From: Microbacterium mangrovi
GTDB lineage: Bacteria > Actinomycetota > Actinomycetes > Actinomycetales > Microbacteriaceae
NCBI RefSeq assembly: GCF_000802305.1
Contig: NZ_JTDK01000006.1
Location: 186,001-250,000 of the forward strand
Length of the DNA: 64,000 nucleotides
Reading direction: 5' to 3'
The notes beneath the pieces were generated by a model that saw only the letters and a program-made list of their open reading frames with translations, was not told the DNA's origin and did no database searches. The position numbers were made by a program, and so were the translations under genes. Each line of letters begins with the position of its first letter. The stretch's first letter is position 1. Shown here one piece after another: positions 23,606-33,345 of the stretch.

Positions 23606-24094
23606 ATGCTTCCTCTCGACGAGAAGACCATCCGCGCGTCGTTCCTCAATGTGTCTCAGCGCGAACGCAAGGCGATCCCCATGCCCGCCCTAGAATCGCT
23701 GACCTGGGAAGACCTCGACTATCTCGGCTGGCGCGACCCCAAGCTCGCGCAGACCGGCTACATCGTGATCCCGACCGATGACGGGCCGGTCGGCATCCTG
23801 CTGCGCGAAGGCGACCAGCGCGCCCGCACCCGCCCGCAGTGCGCGTGGTGCGAGGACGTCACCCTGCCCAACGACGTCGTGTTCTTCGCGGCAAAGCGCG
23901 CGGGGGCGTCCGGGCGCAACGGCAACACGGTCGGGACCCTCGTATGCGAGCAGTTCGAGTGCTCCGCCAACGTGCGAAAGCCCCCGCCCCCGGCGTATCT
24001 CGGCTACGACATCGAGGCCGCCCGCGGACGCCGGATCGAGGCCCTGCGCGAGAACGTCCGCCGTTTCGCGGAAGACCTTCGCTCCACGGCCTGA
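23606..24094 (+). CDS. FBP (elongation-factor-G-binding, FusB-like) treble-clef zinc-finger protein
   Basis: 162 aa with a GAAGGA ribosome-binding site. The opening LDEKTIRASFLNVSQRERK and DYLGWRDPK are typical of actinobacterial FBP-domain proteins. CAWCEDV and CEQFECSANVRK supply zinc-ligand cysteines of the treble clef, with FFAAKRAGASGRNGNTVGTL between them. The staphylococcal relative FusB binds EF-G and releases fusidic-acid-stalled ribosomes. A similar EF-G role is plausible but unproven in actinobacteria. Confidence 0.85.
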   Translation: MLPLDEKTIRASFLNVSQRERKAIPMPALESLTWEDLDYLGWRDPKLAQTGYIVIPTDDGPVGILLREGDQRARTRPQCAWCEDVTLPNDVVFFAAKRAGASGRNGNTVGTLVCEQFECSANVRKPPPPAYLGYDIEAARGRRIEALRENVRRFAEDLRSTA

Positions 24095-24116
24095 CGCGCC
24101 CTTCCCGGGATATATG

Positions 24117-24145
24117 CCGTGGGCGGAATATGAATCCGCCCACGG
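24117..24145 (+). terminator. Stem-loop terminator after the FBP gene
   Basis: A perfect 11-bp stem CCGTGGGCGGA / TCCGCCCACGG with a 7-nt AT-rich loop lies 22 bp after the stop, with no T run. Confidence 0.7.
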
Positions 24146-24153
24146 CGCGGGCG

Positions 24154-24159
24154 TAGGGT
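24154..24159 (+). promoter_or_regulatory. -10 box (TAGGGT) for MFS gene
   Basis: 4 nt before GTG 24164, placing transcription start at about that codon. Confidence 0.4.
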
Positions 24160-24163
24160 GGGC

Positions 24164-25498
24164 GTGACCGAGGAGGCGCCCGCCCACATGCCCGACACCC
24201 ACGCACCCGGACCAACGACTCGCGCGTGGATCATCTGGGCCGTCGGGGTCGCGGCATATCTGCTCGCGGTGACGAACCGCACCTCGCTGTCCGCCGCGGG
24301 GCTGGATGCCGCCGACCGATTCCATGCGGATGCGTCGACCCTGTCGATGTTCGCGGTCCTGCAGCTGGCGGTGTACGGGTTCATGCAGCTGCCCGTCGGC
24401 GTGCTGCTCGATCGCGTGGGCGCGCGGCCCATCATGACCGTGGGCATGACGCTCATGGCAGTGGGTCAGCTGCTCATGGCGTTCTCGCCGAACGTCGGGG
24501 TGGCGATCTTCGCCCGCATGCTTCTGGGTGCCGGGGATGCCGCGGTCTTTCCCAGCCTGATGCGCCTGATCGCGCTCTGGTTCCCCGCCCAGCGCGGCCC
24601 GGTGATGGTGCAGGTCACCGGCCTCGTCGGTCAGGCGGGGCAGCTGGTCGCCCTGATCCCGCTCGCCGCCCTGCTGCACGCGACGACGTGGACCATCGCG
24701 TTCGGGAGCGTCGCGGGCCTGAGCGCCCTGTTCGCGATCCTCGTCTTCGCGGTGATCCGCAACCGCCCGCCCGAGCGGGCCGCCGATGTCTCTGTCGACA
24801 CCGACACCGGGGCGATCTCCACGGTCACCTCCGCGATCGACACGAGCGTGGGCCTGCGCGCGGCCTGGGCGAACTCCGGCACGCGGCTCGCCTTCTGGAC
24901 GCACTTCACCACCCCGTTCGCCGGCACGGCGTTCATCATGCTGTGGGGCATCCCGTTCCTCACCGCCGGCGAAGGGCTGACCCCCGCGCAGGCGTCGCTG
25001 GTCACGACGGTCTATGTGGTCGTCGGCATGGCCCTCGGCCCGATGATGGGCGCGCTGTCGACGGCCGTGCCGAATCAGCGCTCGCGCAACCTGGTGCTGC
25101 CGACCGTGCTCGTGCAGGTGATCATGTGGTGCACGGTGATCGCCTGGCCCGGTCCTGCACCGCTGTGGCTGCTGATCCTCCTCGCGGTCGCGCTCGGAAC
25201 GGGCGGCCCGGCGTCGATGGTGGCGTTCGACGTCGCGCGGATGCTCAATCCCAGCCATCGCCTCAGCACCGCGACCGGCATCACCAACGTCGGCGGATTC
25301 CTCGCCGCACTCATCGCGATCTTCCTGATCGGCGTCGCGCTCGACCTTCTCGGGGCGGGGACACCGCAGACCTACAACCTCGGCGCGTTCCGTCTCGCGT
25401 TCCTCACGCAGGTGCCGATCTGGTCCGTGGGCGTGTTCTTCATCATCCGCGAGCGCCACCGCACGCGTCGGCGTCTGGGGCTGCACTGGTGGCGCTGA
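24164..25498 (+). CDS. MFS transporter (anion/nitrate-nitrite porter-like)
   Basis: 444 aa from a leaderless GTG. GTG 24158 lies inside the -10 box. ATG 24188, with GAGGAGG upstream, is an alternative start that would shorten the protein by 8 residues. Twelve transmembrane segments; loop 2-3 reads GVLLDRVGARPIMTVGM, and ARMLLGAGDAAVFPSLMRLIALWFP is a strong MFS helix 4-5 motif. The central loop (RAADVSVDTDTGAISTVTSA) is acidic. No accessory gene reveals the substrate. Confidence 0.85.
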   Translation: MTEEAPAHMPDTHAPGPTTRAWIIWAVGVAAYLLAVTNRTSLSAAGLDAADRFHADASTLSMFAVLQLAVYGFMQLPVGVLLDRVGARPIMTVGMTLMAVGQLLMAFSPNVGVAIFARMLLGAGDAAVFPSLMRLIALWFPAQRGPVMVQVTGLVGQAGQLVALIPLAALLHATTWTIAFGSVAGLSALFAILVFAVIRNRPPERAADVSVDTDTGAISTVTSAIDTSVGLRAAWANSGTRLAFWTHFTTPFAGTAFIMLWGIPFLTAGEGLTPAQASLVTTVYVVVGMALGPMMGALSTAVPNQRSRNLVLPTVLVQVIMWCTVIAWPGPAPLWLLILLAVALGTGGPASMVAFDVARMLNPSHRLSTATGITNVGGFLAALIAIFLIGVALDLLGAGTPQTYNLGAFRLAFLTQVPIWSVGVFFIIRERHRTRRRLGLHWWR

Positions 25499-25517
25499 GA
25501 ACGCGCCGCGCACCGTT

Positions 25518-25523
25518 TACGCT
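25518..25523 (+). promoter_or_regulatory. -10 box (TACGCT) for the SAHH-like operon
   Basis: 6 nt before GTG 25530; leaderless. It is the only promoter-like site seen before the six-gene operon 25530-31260, other than possible internal starts. Confidence 0.5.
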
Positions 25524-25529
25524 GATTCA

Positions 25530-26969
25530 GTGAACGACGCCCACAGGTCCGCCGAACGACTCGTGCGCCGGTTCGCCCGCGACACCAATCTGCTGATCGC
25601 GGGCCGCACGATCGCCGTCGACGGGACGGATCCGGTCGCGCAGGCCCTGCGTGAGCTCCTCGTCCGGCTGGGCGCCCGCGCGGGCGACCGCGGCGTGCGG
25701 TTCGCACCCGGACGCGATCCCGAGATCACCCTCGACGGGCGCGCGCTTCCGGAGCGGGTCGCGGCGGCCGATCGCGTCGACTTCGCCGGCGCCCACATGC
25801 CGGTCTCGCACGCGGTCGCGGCGCGGCTGCGCGACGCGGGTACCGTGCGCGGCATCCGCATCGGCATCGCGATGGTGCTCGAGCCCAAGACCGCGCAGCT
25901 CGCGCTGCTGCTGCGCGATGCGGGCGCCTCCGTCGCCGTGTACGCGCACCCGGACGAGATCGACGTCGCCGTGGCGGAGGTGCTGCGCGAACGCGGCATC
26001 CCGGTGGACGGCGATCCGGCCCTCTCCGGTGCTGCCGAGCGGGCGGCCGCGCTCGCGTTCCTCGCCCGGGGCCACGACCTCCTCCTCGACGACGGTTCGC
26101 ATCTGATCCGTCTCGCCCACGAGGAGGGCCTCGCGCACACGCTGCGCGGCGCGGCCGAAGAGACCACGAGCGGGCTCACGCCGCTCCGTCTCATGGAACG
26201 TGACCGCCTCCTCGAGCTCCCCGTCGTCGCCGTGAACGACGCGCCGATGAAGACCGCCTTCGACAACCGGTACGGCACCGGCCAGTCCTGCGTGTTCGCC
26301 ATCGCGGACGTGCTCGAGGCGGCCGGGATGACGGTGAGGAACCAGCCTGCGGTGGTGATCGGCTACGGTCCCGTCGGCGAAGGGGTCGCCGCTCACCTGC
26401 GCGCGCTCGGCGCGGATGTCGCCGTGACCGAGACGGATCCGGTGCGCGCCCTCCGGGCCGCCCACGACGGGTATCGCACGGGCCTGCTTCACGACCTCGC
26501 CCCCGGCGCGCTGGTCGTCTCCGCCACCGGGGCCGCGCACACCGTCGACACCGAGACGCTGCGGGTCGCCGGGATCGTCGCGGTCGCCGGCGGCGTCCCC
26601 GACGAGGTCGACGTCGACGAGCGGATGCTCCGCCCGTTCGCACCCGAGGGCACTCCCCTCCCCCACCTCGACCGTGTCGGCGACGGAGCACTCCTGATCG
26701 CACGCGGCGGATGCGTCAACCTCGCGGCCGCCGAGGGCAACCCCATCGAGATCATGGACCTGTCGTTCGCGGTGCAGCTCTCCGCGGTCGAGCAGCTCCT
26801 GGCCGCCCCCCTCGCCGCCGGAGTCCACCGCTTCCCGCCGGAAGCGGATGCCGCCGTCGCCCGCGCCGCCCTCGCTGCGCGCGGGGAGGACGTCGGCACC
26901 CGCGGAATCCACCAGATCGAAGCGCAGCAGGAATGGCGTTCGCGCCGCTATCGGAAGGCAGCCGAGTGA
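25530..26969 (+). CDS. S-adenosylhomocysteinase-like protein, key active-site residues replaced
   Basis: 479 aa. The NAD site VIGYGPVGEG (277-285) and E-T-D-P matches the SAHH pattern GYGDVGKG...EIDP. EETTSG (210-215), K241 and D245-N246 (NDAPMKTAFDNRYG) match SAHH catalytic Glu, Lys, Asp and Asn. By alignment, three SAHH histidines are absent: the CLHMT His is Val116, the GHFD His region reads GGVP (354-357), and the GHPS His is Asn404; the Cys of YGC is Thr. Hydrolysis of SAH is therefore doubtful; oxidation-type chemistry on a related nucleoside is possible. First gene of the operon, overlapping the amidohydrolase by 4 nt. Confidence 0.8.
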   Translation: MNDAHRSAERLVRRFARDTNLLIAGRTIAVDGTDPVAQALRELLVRLGARAGDRGVRFAPGRDPEITLDGRALPERVAAADRVDFAGAHMPVSHAVAARLRDAGTVRGIRIGIAMVLEPKTAQLALLLRDAGASVAVYAHPDEIDVAVAEVLRERGIPVDGDPALSGAAERAAALAFLARGHDLLLDDGSHLIRLAHEEGLAHTLRGAAEETTSGLTPLRLMERDRLLELPVVAVNDAPMKTAFDNRYGTGQSCVFAIADVLEAAGMTVRNQPAVVIGYGPVGEGVAAHLRALGADVAVTETDPVRALRAAHDGYRTGLLHDLAPGALVVSATGAAHTVDTETLRVAGIVAVAGGVPDEVDVDERMLRPFAPEGTPLPHLDRVGDGALLIARGGCVNLAAAEGNPIEIMDLSFAVQLSAVEQLLAAPLAAGVHRFPPEADAAVARAALAARGEDVGTRGIHQIEAQQEWRSRRYRKAAE

Positions 26970-28327
26970 GTCCCGCCCACAGCCCGTCGGCGACCGGCCC
27001 CGTTCCCCCGGATCCGGGCGGCCCGGTCACCCTCTACTCCGCGGGGCTCGTCGCACCGATCACCGCGCCGCCCATCGTCGACGGCGCGGTCGCCGTGCGC
27101 GACGGCCGCATCCTGCACGTGGGCGAACGCGCCTGGGTGCGCCGCTCGCTCGCCGAGCGCGGACTCACGGCCGAAGAGATCCACTGGCCGGGCATCCTCA
27201 CCCCGGGCCTGGTCAACGCGCACTCGCATCTGCAGTACACCGGCATGGCCGAGGTCGGCCGCGGTCGGTACCACGGGTTCGACGACTGGGCGAAGGCGTT
27301 CAACCCCGTCTACGACGCGGGGCGACCGTGGGGCGAGGATGCCGCCGACGGCGCACAGCGCATGATCCGTTCCGGCACCACCGCCGTCGCGGACATCGTG
27401 ACCGATGCCGCGGCCTCGTCGGCGCTGCACGACGCGGGGCTGCACGGCATCACGTACTGGGAGGTCATGAGCTGGACCAACGCCGAGTGGGCGCGCACGG
27501 GTCGTCGTCAGGTCGAAGAGGCCCTGGACGCCCTGCCGACGCCTCCGGGGTCCGGCCTGTCGCCGCACGCCCCCTACTCGCTGGACATCGAGCCGCTGCT
27601 GGAGATCCCCGACATCGTCCGGGAGCGCGGCGGGCGCATCCACATCCACCTCGGCGAGGCGGCGTTCGAGAACGAGTTCGCGCACGAGAAGCCGGATGCC
27701 TGGCACACCGCAGGGCTCGGGAGCTTCCAGGAGCTGCGTCAGGCCGGATTCGGCACGAGCGCGACCGAGTTCGTCGACCAGCTCGGCGTCCTCGGTCCGG
27801 ACTGCCACATCGCCCACGGCGTCTACATGACAGCGCGCGATCGGGCCGTGCTGCGCGAGCGGCACACGACGGTCGCCCTGTGCCCGCGCTCGAACGCGGT
27901 CATCGGCCTCGACGAGCCGCCCATCGCCGCCTATCTGAAAGAGGGCAACGCGATCGCGGTGGGCACCGACTCGCTCTCGTCCAGCCCGTCCCTGGACGTG
28001 CTCGCCGACGTCGCGGAGCTCGCCCGGATCGCACGGGCGCAGGACTACACCGACCGCGACCTGCACACCCGGCTCCTCGGTGCCGCGACGATCGGCGGCG
28101 CGCACGCCATGGGCATCGACGTCGGCCCCGGCCGCACCGGGTACCTCGCCGTCGGAGCGCGCGCGGACCTCGCGTTCTTCGACGTGGCGGCCGGCCCGGA
28201 CGCGATCGCGGACCTCGTCGAATCCGGCGGCGGGTGCGCGGTGGCGACCGTCATCGCCGGGCGGCTCCGGTTCGCGCGCCCCGACTTCGCCGCGCCCGTC
28301 TCCGAGACCTCAGGAGCCGCCCTGTGA
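26966..28327 (+). CDS. Metal-dependent amidohydrolase (cytosine-deaminase/TrzA superfamily)
   Basis: 453 aa. GTG 26966 overlaps the previous stop (GTGA). The amidohydrolase metal site is complete: H86 and H88 (NAHSHLQYTG), H228 with E231 (HIHLGE), H284 (HIAHGVYM) and D335 (GTDSLSSSPS). The ATZ/TRZ group includes deaminases of S-adenosylhomocysteine, methylthioadenosine, guanine and aminofutalosine. The partner SAHH-like protein makes a nucleoside-type substrate attractive, but this is inference. Cytoplasmic. Confidence 0.87.
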   Translation: MSPAHSPSATGPVPPDPGGPVTLYSAGLVAPITAPPIVDGAVAVRDGRILHVGERAWVRRSLAERGLTAEEIHWPGILTPGLVNAHSHLQYTGMAEVGRGRYHGFDDWAKAFNPVYDAGRPWGEDAADGAQRMIRSGTTAVADIVTDAAASSALHDAGLHGITYWEVMSWTNAEWARTGRRQVEEALDALPTPPGSGLSPHAPYSLDIEPLLEIPDIVRERGGRIHIHLGEAAFENEFAHEKPDAWHTAGLGSFQELRQAGFGTSATEFVDQLGVLGPDCHIAHGVYMTARDRAVLRERHTTVALCPRSNAVIGLDEPPIAAYLKEGNAIAVGTDSLSSSPSLDVLADVAELARIARAQDYTDRDLHTRLLGAATIGGAHAMGIDVGPGRTGYLAVGARADLAFFDVAAGPDAIADLVESGGGCAVATVIAGRLRFARPDFAAPVSETSGAAL

Positions 28328-28755
28328 CCGCCGACCGCCCCGCCACCGCCGACCGCCTCGACCTCGAGCCGCATCCCGAGGGCGGCTGGTTCCGACGCAC
28401 GTGGACGAGCCCCGCGGGAGTGCAGACCCCGAACGGCCCGCGGCCTGCCGCCACCTGCATCCACTATCTGCTTCGTCCCGGTGAGCACAGCGACTGGCAT
28501 GTCGTCGTGAGCGACGAACTGTGGCTCTGGCACGGCCCCGGCCGCCTCGAACTCAGCCTCGGCGGCGACGGCGATGCGCCGGGGGCGCCGACGCCCGTCG
28601 TGCTCGGTCCCGGTCAGGCCGCGCAGGTGCTCGTCCCCGCGGGCGTCTGGCAGGCCGCACATCCGCTCGACGACGAGGAAGTGCTCGTCTCGTGTGTTGT
28701 TTCGCCCGGTTTCGACTTCGCCGATTGGCGTCTGGCCGACTCCCGTACGATGTAA
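28324..28755 (+). CDS. Cupin-family protein (DUF985, cupin_5)
   Basis: 143 aa. GTG 28324 overlaps the amidohydrolase stop by 4 nt. LEPHPEGGWFRRTWTSP is the DUF985 opening. HWVV-type strand SDWHVVVSDELWLWHGPGRL carries the cupin His/Glu, and VLVPAGVWQAAHPL the second conserved histidine. Relatives are small beta-barrels, some acting as sugar epimerase-like or metal-binding enzymes. Co-translation with the two upstream enzymes indicates a step in the same pathway. Confidence 0.85.
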   Translation: MTADRPATADRLDLEPHPEGGWFRRTWTSPAGVQTPNGPRPAATCIHYLLRPGEHSDWHVVVSDELWLWHGPGRLELSLGGDGDAPGAPTPVVLGPGQAAQVLVPAGVWQAAHPLDDEEVLVSCVVSPGFDFADWRLADSRTM

Positions 28756-28787
28756 GAGCCCCCTTACTGCCTTCCCAGGAGCACCCC

Positions 28788-29645
28788 GTGTCGTTCGCCC
28801 CCGCCCTTCGCCGTGCCGCCGTGGTCGCCACGGTCGTCGCCGCCGCCATCGCCCTCTCCGCCTGCAGCGGTTCGTCCCAGGCTGCCCCCGCCGCCTCGAA
28901 CTCGGCCGGCACCGCGCTTCAGACCACGACCGACGGCAAGCTCACGATCGCCACCGGCGACCCCGACTACGAGCCCTGGTTCATCAACAACGACCCGGCC
29001 AACGGCAAGGGCTTCGAGGGCGCCGTCGCGAACGCCGTCGCTGCGAAGCTCGGCTACACGGGCAAGGACATCCTCTGGACCCGCACCGGCTTCGAGGCCG
29101 CGATCGCTCCCGGACCGAAGGACTGGGATCTCAACATCCAGCAGTTCTCGATCACCGACGAGCGCAAGAAGGCCGTCGACTTCTCGTCGCCGTACTACAC
29201 CACCACGCAGGCCGTCGTCGCCACCAAGGGGACCCCGGCCGCCTCCGCCAAGACCGTCGCCGACCTTTCGAAGGCCAAGGTCGGCGTCGCCAGCGGCACC
29301 ACCAACTACACCGTCGCCAAGAAGGAGCTCGGCACCGGCAACCTCGCCGTGTACAACTCGGTCGACGACGTCGTGCTGGCACTCAAGAGCGGCCAGATCG
29401 ACGCGATGATCACCGACCTCCCGGGTGCGTTCTACGTCACCGCGGCCCAGCTGAAGAACGGTGTCGTGGTCGGCCAGTTCGCGGACGCGAACGGCGGTGA
29501 CGAGTTCGCGTTCGTCCTCCCGAAGAACTCGCCGAACACCGCTGCGGTCACCAAGGCCGTGGACGCGCTCCGCGCGGACGGCACCCTCGCCGCCCTCGAG
29601 AAGAAGTGGCTCAGCGACGCCGTCAACGTGCCCGTGCTCAAGTGA
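28788..29645 (+). CDS. ABC transporter substrate-binding lipoprotein (amino-acid type)
   Basis: 285 aa from GTG 28788 with CAGGAG 6 nt upstream. A lipoprotein signal peptide ends in the lipobox LSAC, with lipidated C26. SBP family 3 motifs: KLTIATGDPDYEPWF, GFEGAVANAVAAKLGY, WDLNIQQFSITDERKKAVDF and GQIDAMITDLPGAF. Membrane-anchored on the outside, it captures the substrate for the permease and ATPase that follow in overlapping frames. The specificity is unknown. Confidence 0.9.
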   Translation: MSFAPALRRAAVVATVVAAAIALSACSGSSQAAPAASNSAGTALQTTTDGKLTIATGDPDYEPWFINNDPANGKGFEGAVANAVAAKLGYTGKDILWTRTGFEAAIAPGPKDWDLNIQQFSITDERKKAVDFSSPYYTTTQAVVATKGTPAASAKTVADLSKAKVGVASGTTNYTVAKKELGTGNLAVYNSVDDVVLALKSGQIDAMITDLPGAFYVTAAQLKNGVVVGQFADANGGDEFAFVLPKNSPNTAAVTKAVDALRADGTLAALEKKWLSDAVNVPVLK

Positions 29646-30504
29646 GCGAGACCCTCACCGCGCCGGCGTGGCAGCCGAGTGATCTCGAGCTGAACCGCCG
29701 CGCGCTGCGGCGCCGTGCCACGACACGCTCGGTGCTGACGGCGCTGGTCAGCAGCATCGTCGTCGCGGTCGTCCTCGTCGTCGTCATCGTCAACACGCCC
29801 GGATGGACAGCCGTGCGCGAGACGTTCTTCGACCCGAAGGTGGCGCTCGCGAGCATCCCCGCGATCTTCCAGGGCCTGCTCCTGAACATCGAGGTGCTCA
29901 TCGTCTCGGCGATCTGCGTGGCGATCGTCGGAACCGTGCTGGCGGTGCTGCGCTCCCTGCGCGGTCCGGTGTTCTTTCCGCTCAGGATGCTGGCCACCGC
30001 ATACACGGACTTCTTTCGCGGTGTCCCGCTGCTGATCGTCCTGTATCTGGTCGGCTTCGGCATCCCGGCGCTGATGATCTTCCCGCGGATGCCTCCGGTG
30101 TTCTGGGGCACGATCGCCATCGTGATCAGCTACTCGGCCTACATCGCCGAGGTGCTGCGCGCCGGCATGGAGGCGGTGCACCCGTCGCAGCGGGTCGCGG
30201 CGCGTTCGCTCGGACTCACCCACGGGCAGACGCTGCGGATCGTCGTCATCCCGCAGGGCGTGCGCAAGGTCGTCCCGGCGCTCATGAACGACTTCGTCTC
30301 GATGCAGAAGGACGTCGGCCTCATCTCGGTGCTGGGCGCGGTGGATGCCATCCGCGCCGCCCAGCTGCAGGTGGCGGAGACGTACAACTTCACCCCGTAC
30401 ATCGTCGCGGGCATCTTCTTCGTGATCCTCAGCTGGCCGATGATCCGACTCACAGACACGTTCACGGCGAAGCTCAACAAGCGCGAACAGGCCGGAGGCA
30501 TCGT

Positions 30505-30508
<4 letters not shown>
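29642..30508 (+). CDS. Amino-acid-type ABC transporter permease
   Basis: 288 aa; GTG 29642 overlaps the SBP stop by 4 nt. Hydrophobic N-terminal anchor followed by a HisM/GlnP-type core: FFRGVPLLIVLYLVGFG, ISYSAYIAEVLRAGMEAVHP, and the EAA loop QRVAARSLGLTHGQTLRIVVIPQG contacting the ATPase. A single permease gene suggests a homodimeric channel. Confidence 0.92.
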
Positions 30509-31260
<752 letters not shown>

Positions 31261-31282
31261 GGCGGATGTCGGAGGCGCTTGC

Positions 31283-31288
31283 TAGCGT
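31283..31288 (+). promoter_or_regulatory. -10 box (TAGCGT) for DHFR-like gene
   Basis: 7 nt before ATG 31296; leaderless. It supports this start over the in-frame ATG 31266. Confidence 0.5.
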
Positions 31289-31295
31289 CGGGGCC

Positions 31296-31859
31296 ATGAG
31301 CCGCACCGTGTTCCTGACCGCGTCCACTCTCAACGGCTTCCTCGCCGACTCCGACGACTCGCTCGAGTGGCTGTTCGCCGTGCCCGGCGGCGACAGCGGC
31401 GGCGAGGAGTTCGAGCGATTCCTGGACGGCGTGGGAGTGCTCGTTCAGGGCTCGTCGACCTACGAGTGGGTCGTCCGGCACGAAGACCTCACCGCCCACC
31501 CCGAGAAGTGGCCGGCGTACTACGGCGCGCGCCCCACCTTCGTCTTCACCAGCCGCACCCTGCCGGCCGTTCCGGGCGCCGACGTCCGCTTCGTGTCGGG
31601 GCCCGTCACCGACCACTGGGAGACGATCCGCGAGGCCGCAGCCGGGCGCGACGTCTGGGTCGTGGGCGGTGGCGACCTCGCCGGACAGTTCGCGGATGCC
31701 GGACTCCTCGACGAGCTGGTCGTCACGTTCGCGCCGGCGACCCTGACCGCGGGCAAACCGCTCATGCCGCGGACGATCGGCGCGGATCGTCTCGAGCTCC
31801 TCGAGGCGACCAAGCGCGGACCGTTCGCCGAGCTGCGCTACCGGGTGTCGTCTGCCTGA
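31296..31859 (+). CDS. Dihydrofolate-reductase-family (RibD C-terminal-like) protein
   Basis: 187 aa. RTVFLTASTLNGFLAD is the family N-terminus; GSSTYEWV, PTFVFTSRTLPAV and WVVGGGDLAGQFADAGLLDE follow in the RibD-C order. Members reduce pteridine- or pyrimidine-like substrates with NADPH; most, like this one, have no assigned substrate. The 3' end overlaps the SGNH gene on the other strand by 22 bp. Confidence 0.85.
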   Translation: MSRTVFLTASTLNGFLADSDDSLEWLFAVPGGDSGGEEFERFLDGVGVLVQGSSTYEWVVRHEDLTAHPEKWPAYYGARPTFVFTSRTLPAVPGADVRFVSGPVTDHWETIREAAAGRDVWVVGGGDLAGQFADAGLLDELVVTFAPATLTAGKPLMPRTIGADRLELLEATKRGPFAELRYRVSSA

Positions 31860-32617
31860 TCTGCGGGCACCATGAGGGTCCAGGCGCCGTACTTCGGCTC
31901 GCGGCCGTCTCCCGATGACGTGCCGGTCAGGCGGCGCCTGATCCAAGGACCCACATGCTCGGCGTAATATCCGAACCCGCGAAGGCTCCGGATGTCGGTC
32001 AGCTCCGGCAGCGACCACCAGCCGGTCGGCACGGGGACGCCGAGCGCTGTGAGCACACGGGCGGCGACGCGGTGGTGCCCGCGTGCGTTCATGTGCAGGC
32101 GGTCCTCCGACCAGTACGGCGGGGTGGCGAGCTCCCGATCGGGCCAGTTCCACGCGGTGACGACCTCCGGGTAATCCCGCAGCCGTGCGGCGACGGCCTC
32201 CGACAACAGGTCGCCGCGTTTCTGGATGACCGGCCGCAGCGGCAGCTGTCCCGACGGATTCGCCCCGGAGAGCGCGATCAGCTGCACGCCCTCCTCCTCG
32301 CAGCGCTCGACCACGTGCATGAAGAGGTCGGTGACGTGCGAGATCGAGGTGCGCGGGCGCAGCATGTCGTTGCCGCCGCCGTTGAACGAGAGGTGCGTCG
32401 GCTTCAGCGCCAGAGCGGGCTCGAGCTGCTCTGCGACGATCGGGGCGATGAGCTTGCCGCGGATCGCCAGATTGGCGTACTCGACCCGCTCGTCAGAGGC
32501 TGCGGCCCATCCTTCGGCGACCAGATCGGCCCAGCCTCGCACGCGACCGTCGGGGAGTTCATCGCCGACCCCTTCCGTGAAGGAGTCCCCGATTGCCACG
32601 AAGCGCACTGCTGCCAT
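31838..32617 (-). CDS. SGNH/GDSL-family hydrolase
   Basis: 259 aa, no signal peptide. Block I AIGDSFTEGVGD (nucleophile Ser), Gly block LAIRGK, block III SFNGGGNDML (oxyanion Asn) and block V DRLHMNARGHHRVA (Asp and His) form a complete catalytic set. It is likely a cytoplasmic esterase or lipase of unknown substrate. Leaderless ATG. Confidence 0.9.
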   Translation of the reverse strand: MAAVRFVAIGDSFTEGVGDELPDGRVRGWADLVAEGWAAASDERVEYANLAIRGKLIAPIVAEQLEPALALKPTHLSFNGGGNDMLRPRTSISHVTDLFMHVVERCEEEGVQLIALSGANPSGQLPLRPVIQKRGDLLSEAVAARLRDYPEVVTAWNWPDRELATPPYWSEDRLHMNARGHHRVAARVLTALGVPVPTGWWSLPELTDIRSLRGFGYYAEHVGPWIRRRLTGTSSGDGREPKYGAWTLMVPADQADDTR

Positions 32618-32623
32618 CCCTCC

Positions 32624-32629
32624 AGCCTA
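32624..32629 (-). promoter_or_regulatory. -10 box (TAGGCT) for SGNH hydrolase gene
   Basis: 6 nt from ATG 32617 on the minus strand; leaderless. Confidence 0.5.
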
Positions 32630-32688
32630 CGACCGACCGGATGCGTCCTCCGTGCGCGGCGACGCGACCTCCCTCGTTGAGACGGGCA

Positions 32689-32694
32689 TAGTGT
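32689..32694 (+). promoter_or_regulatory. -10 box (TAGTGT) for phosphoribosyltransferase gene
   Basis: 6 nt before ATG 32701; leaderless. Confidence 0.5.
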
Positions 32695-32700
32695 GGCGTC

Positions 32701-33339
32701 ATGGCCATCTTCGCCGACCGGGCTGCGGCGGGCCGGGAGCTCGCCGGGCTCTTGGACCGGGAGGCCTTCGCGGACGCGGTGGTGTTCGGCATCCCGCGCG
32801 GGGGTGTCGTGACCGGAGCCGAGGTCGCCCGGTCGCTGGGTGCACCTCTGGCGGCCGTCGTCGTTCGCAAGCTCGGCGCCCCCTCGAACATGGAGTTCGC
32901 GATCGGGGCGATCGCGCAGGAGGTCACCGTCCTGAACCCCGATGCGGTGCGCACGTCCATGGTGACGCCGGAGCAGCTCAACTTCATCGAGGACCTGGAG
33001 CGCGTCGAGCTCAGCCGCCGGGTCCGCATCTTCGCGCCGGATCAGATCGACCTGACCAGGCGCACGGCCGTCGTGGTGGACGATGGTGTCGCCACGGGGG
33101 CGACCGCGACCGCCGCCTGCCAGGAGCTGCGTCGGCGTGGCGCGGAACGGGTGGTGCTGGCCGTCCCGGTGGCCCCCGCCCGCTGGCGTCCCACTCGCGG
33201 CGTCGTCGACGAGTACATCTGTCTGCAGCCGGTCCGGGACTTCTGGGCGGTGGGCCAGTTCTACACCGACTTCACCCAGACGACCGACGCGGAGGTCGTG
33301 GAGTTGCTGTCCCACGACCTCCGCGGCGGTTCGGAGTGA
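32701..33339 (+). CDS. Phosphoribosyltransferase-family protein
   Basis: 212 aa. The PRPP-binding motif VVVDDGVATGATATAA and the opening FADRAAAGRELAGLL, with FGIPRGGVVTGAEVAR and VVRKLGAPSNMEFAIGAI, place it in the COG1926-type predicted phosphoribosyltransferases. The base or other acceptor is unknown. Convergent with DUF885, only 6 bp apart. Confidence 0.9.
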   Translation: MAIFADRAAAGRELAGLLDREAFADAVVFGIPRGGVVTGAEVARSLGAPLAAVVVRKLGAPSNMEFAIGAIAQEVTVLNPDAVRTSMVTPEQLNFIEDLERVELSRRVRIFAPDQIDLTRRTAVVVDDGVATGATATAACQELRRRGAERVVLAVPVAPARWRPTRGVVDEYICLQPVRDFWAVGQFYTDFTQTTDAEVVELLSHDLRGGSE

Positions 33340-33345
33340 CGCCGG

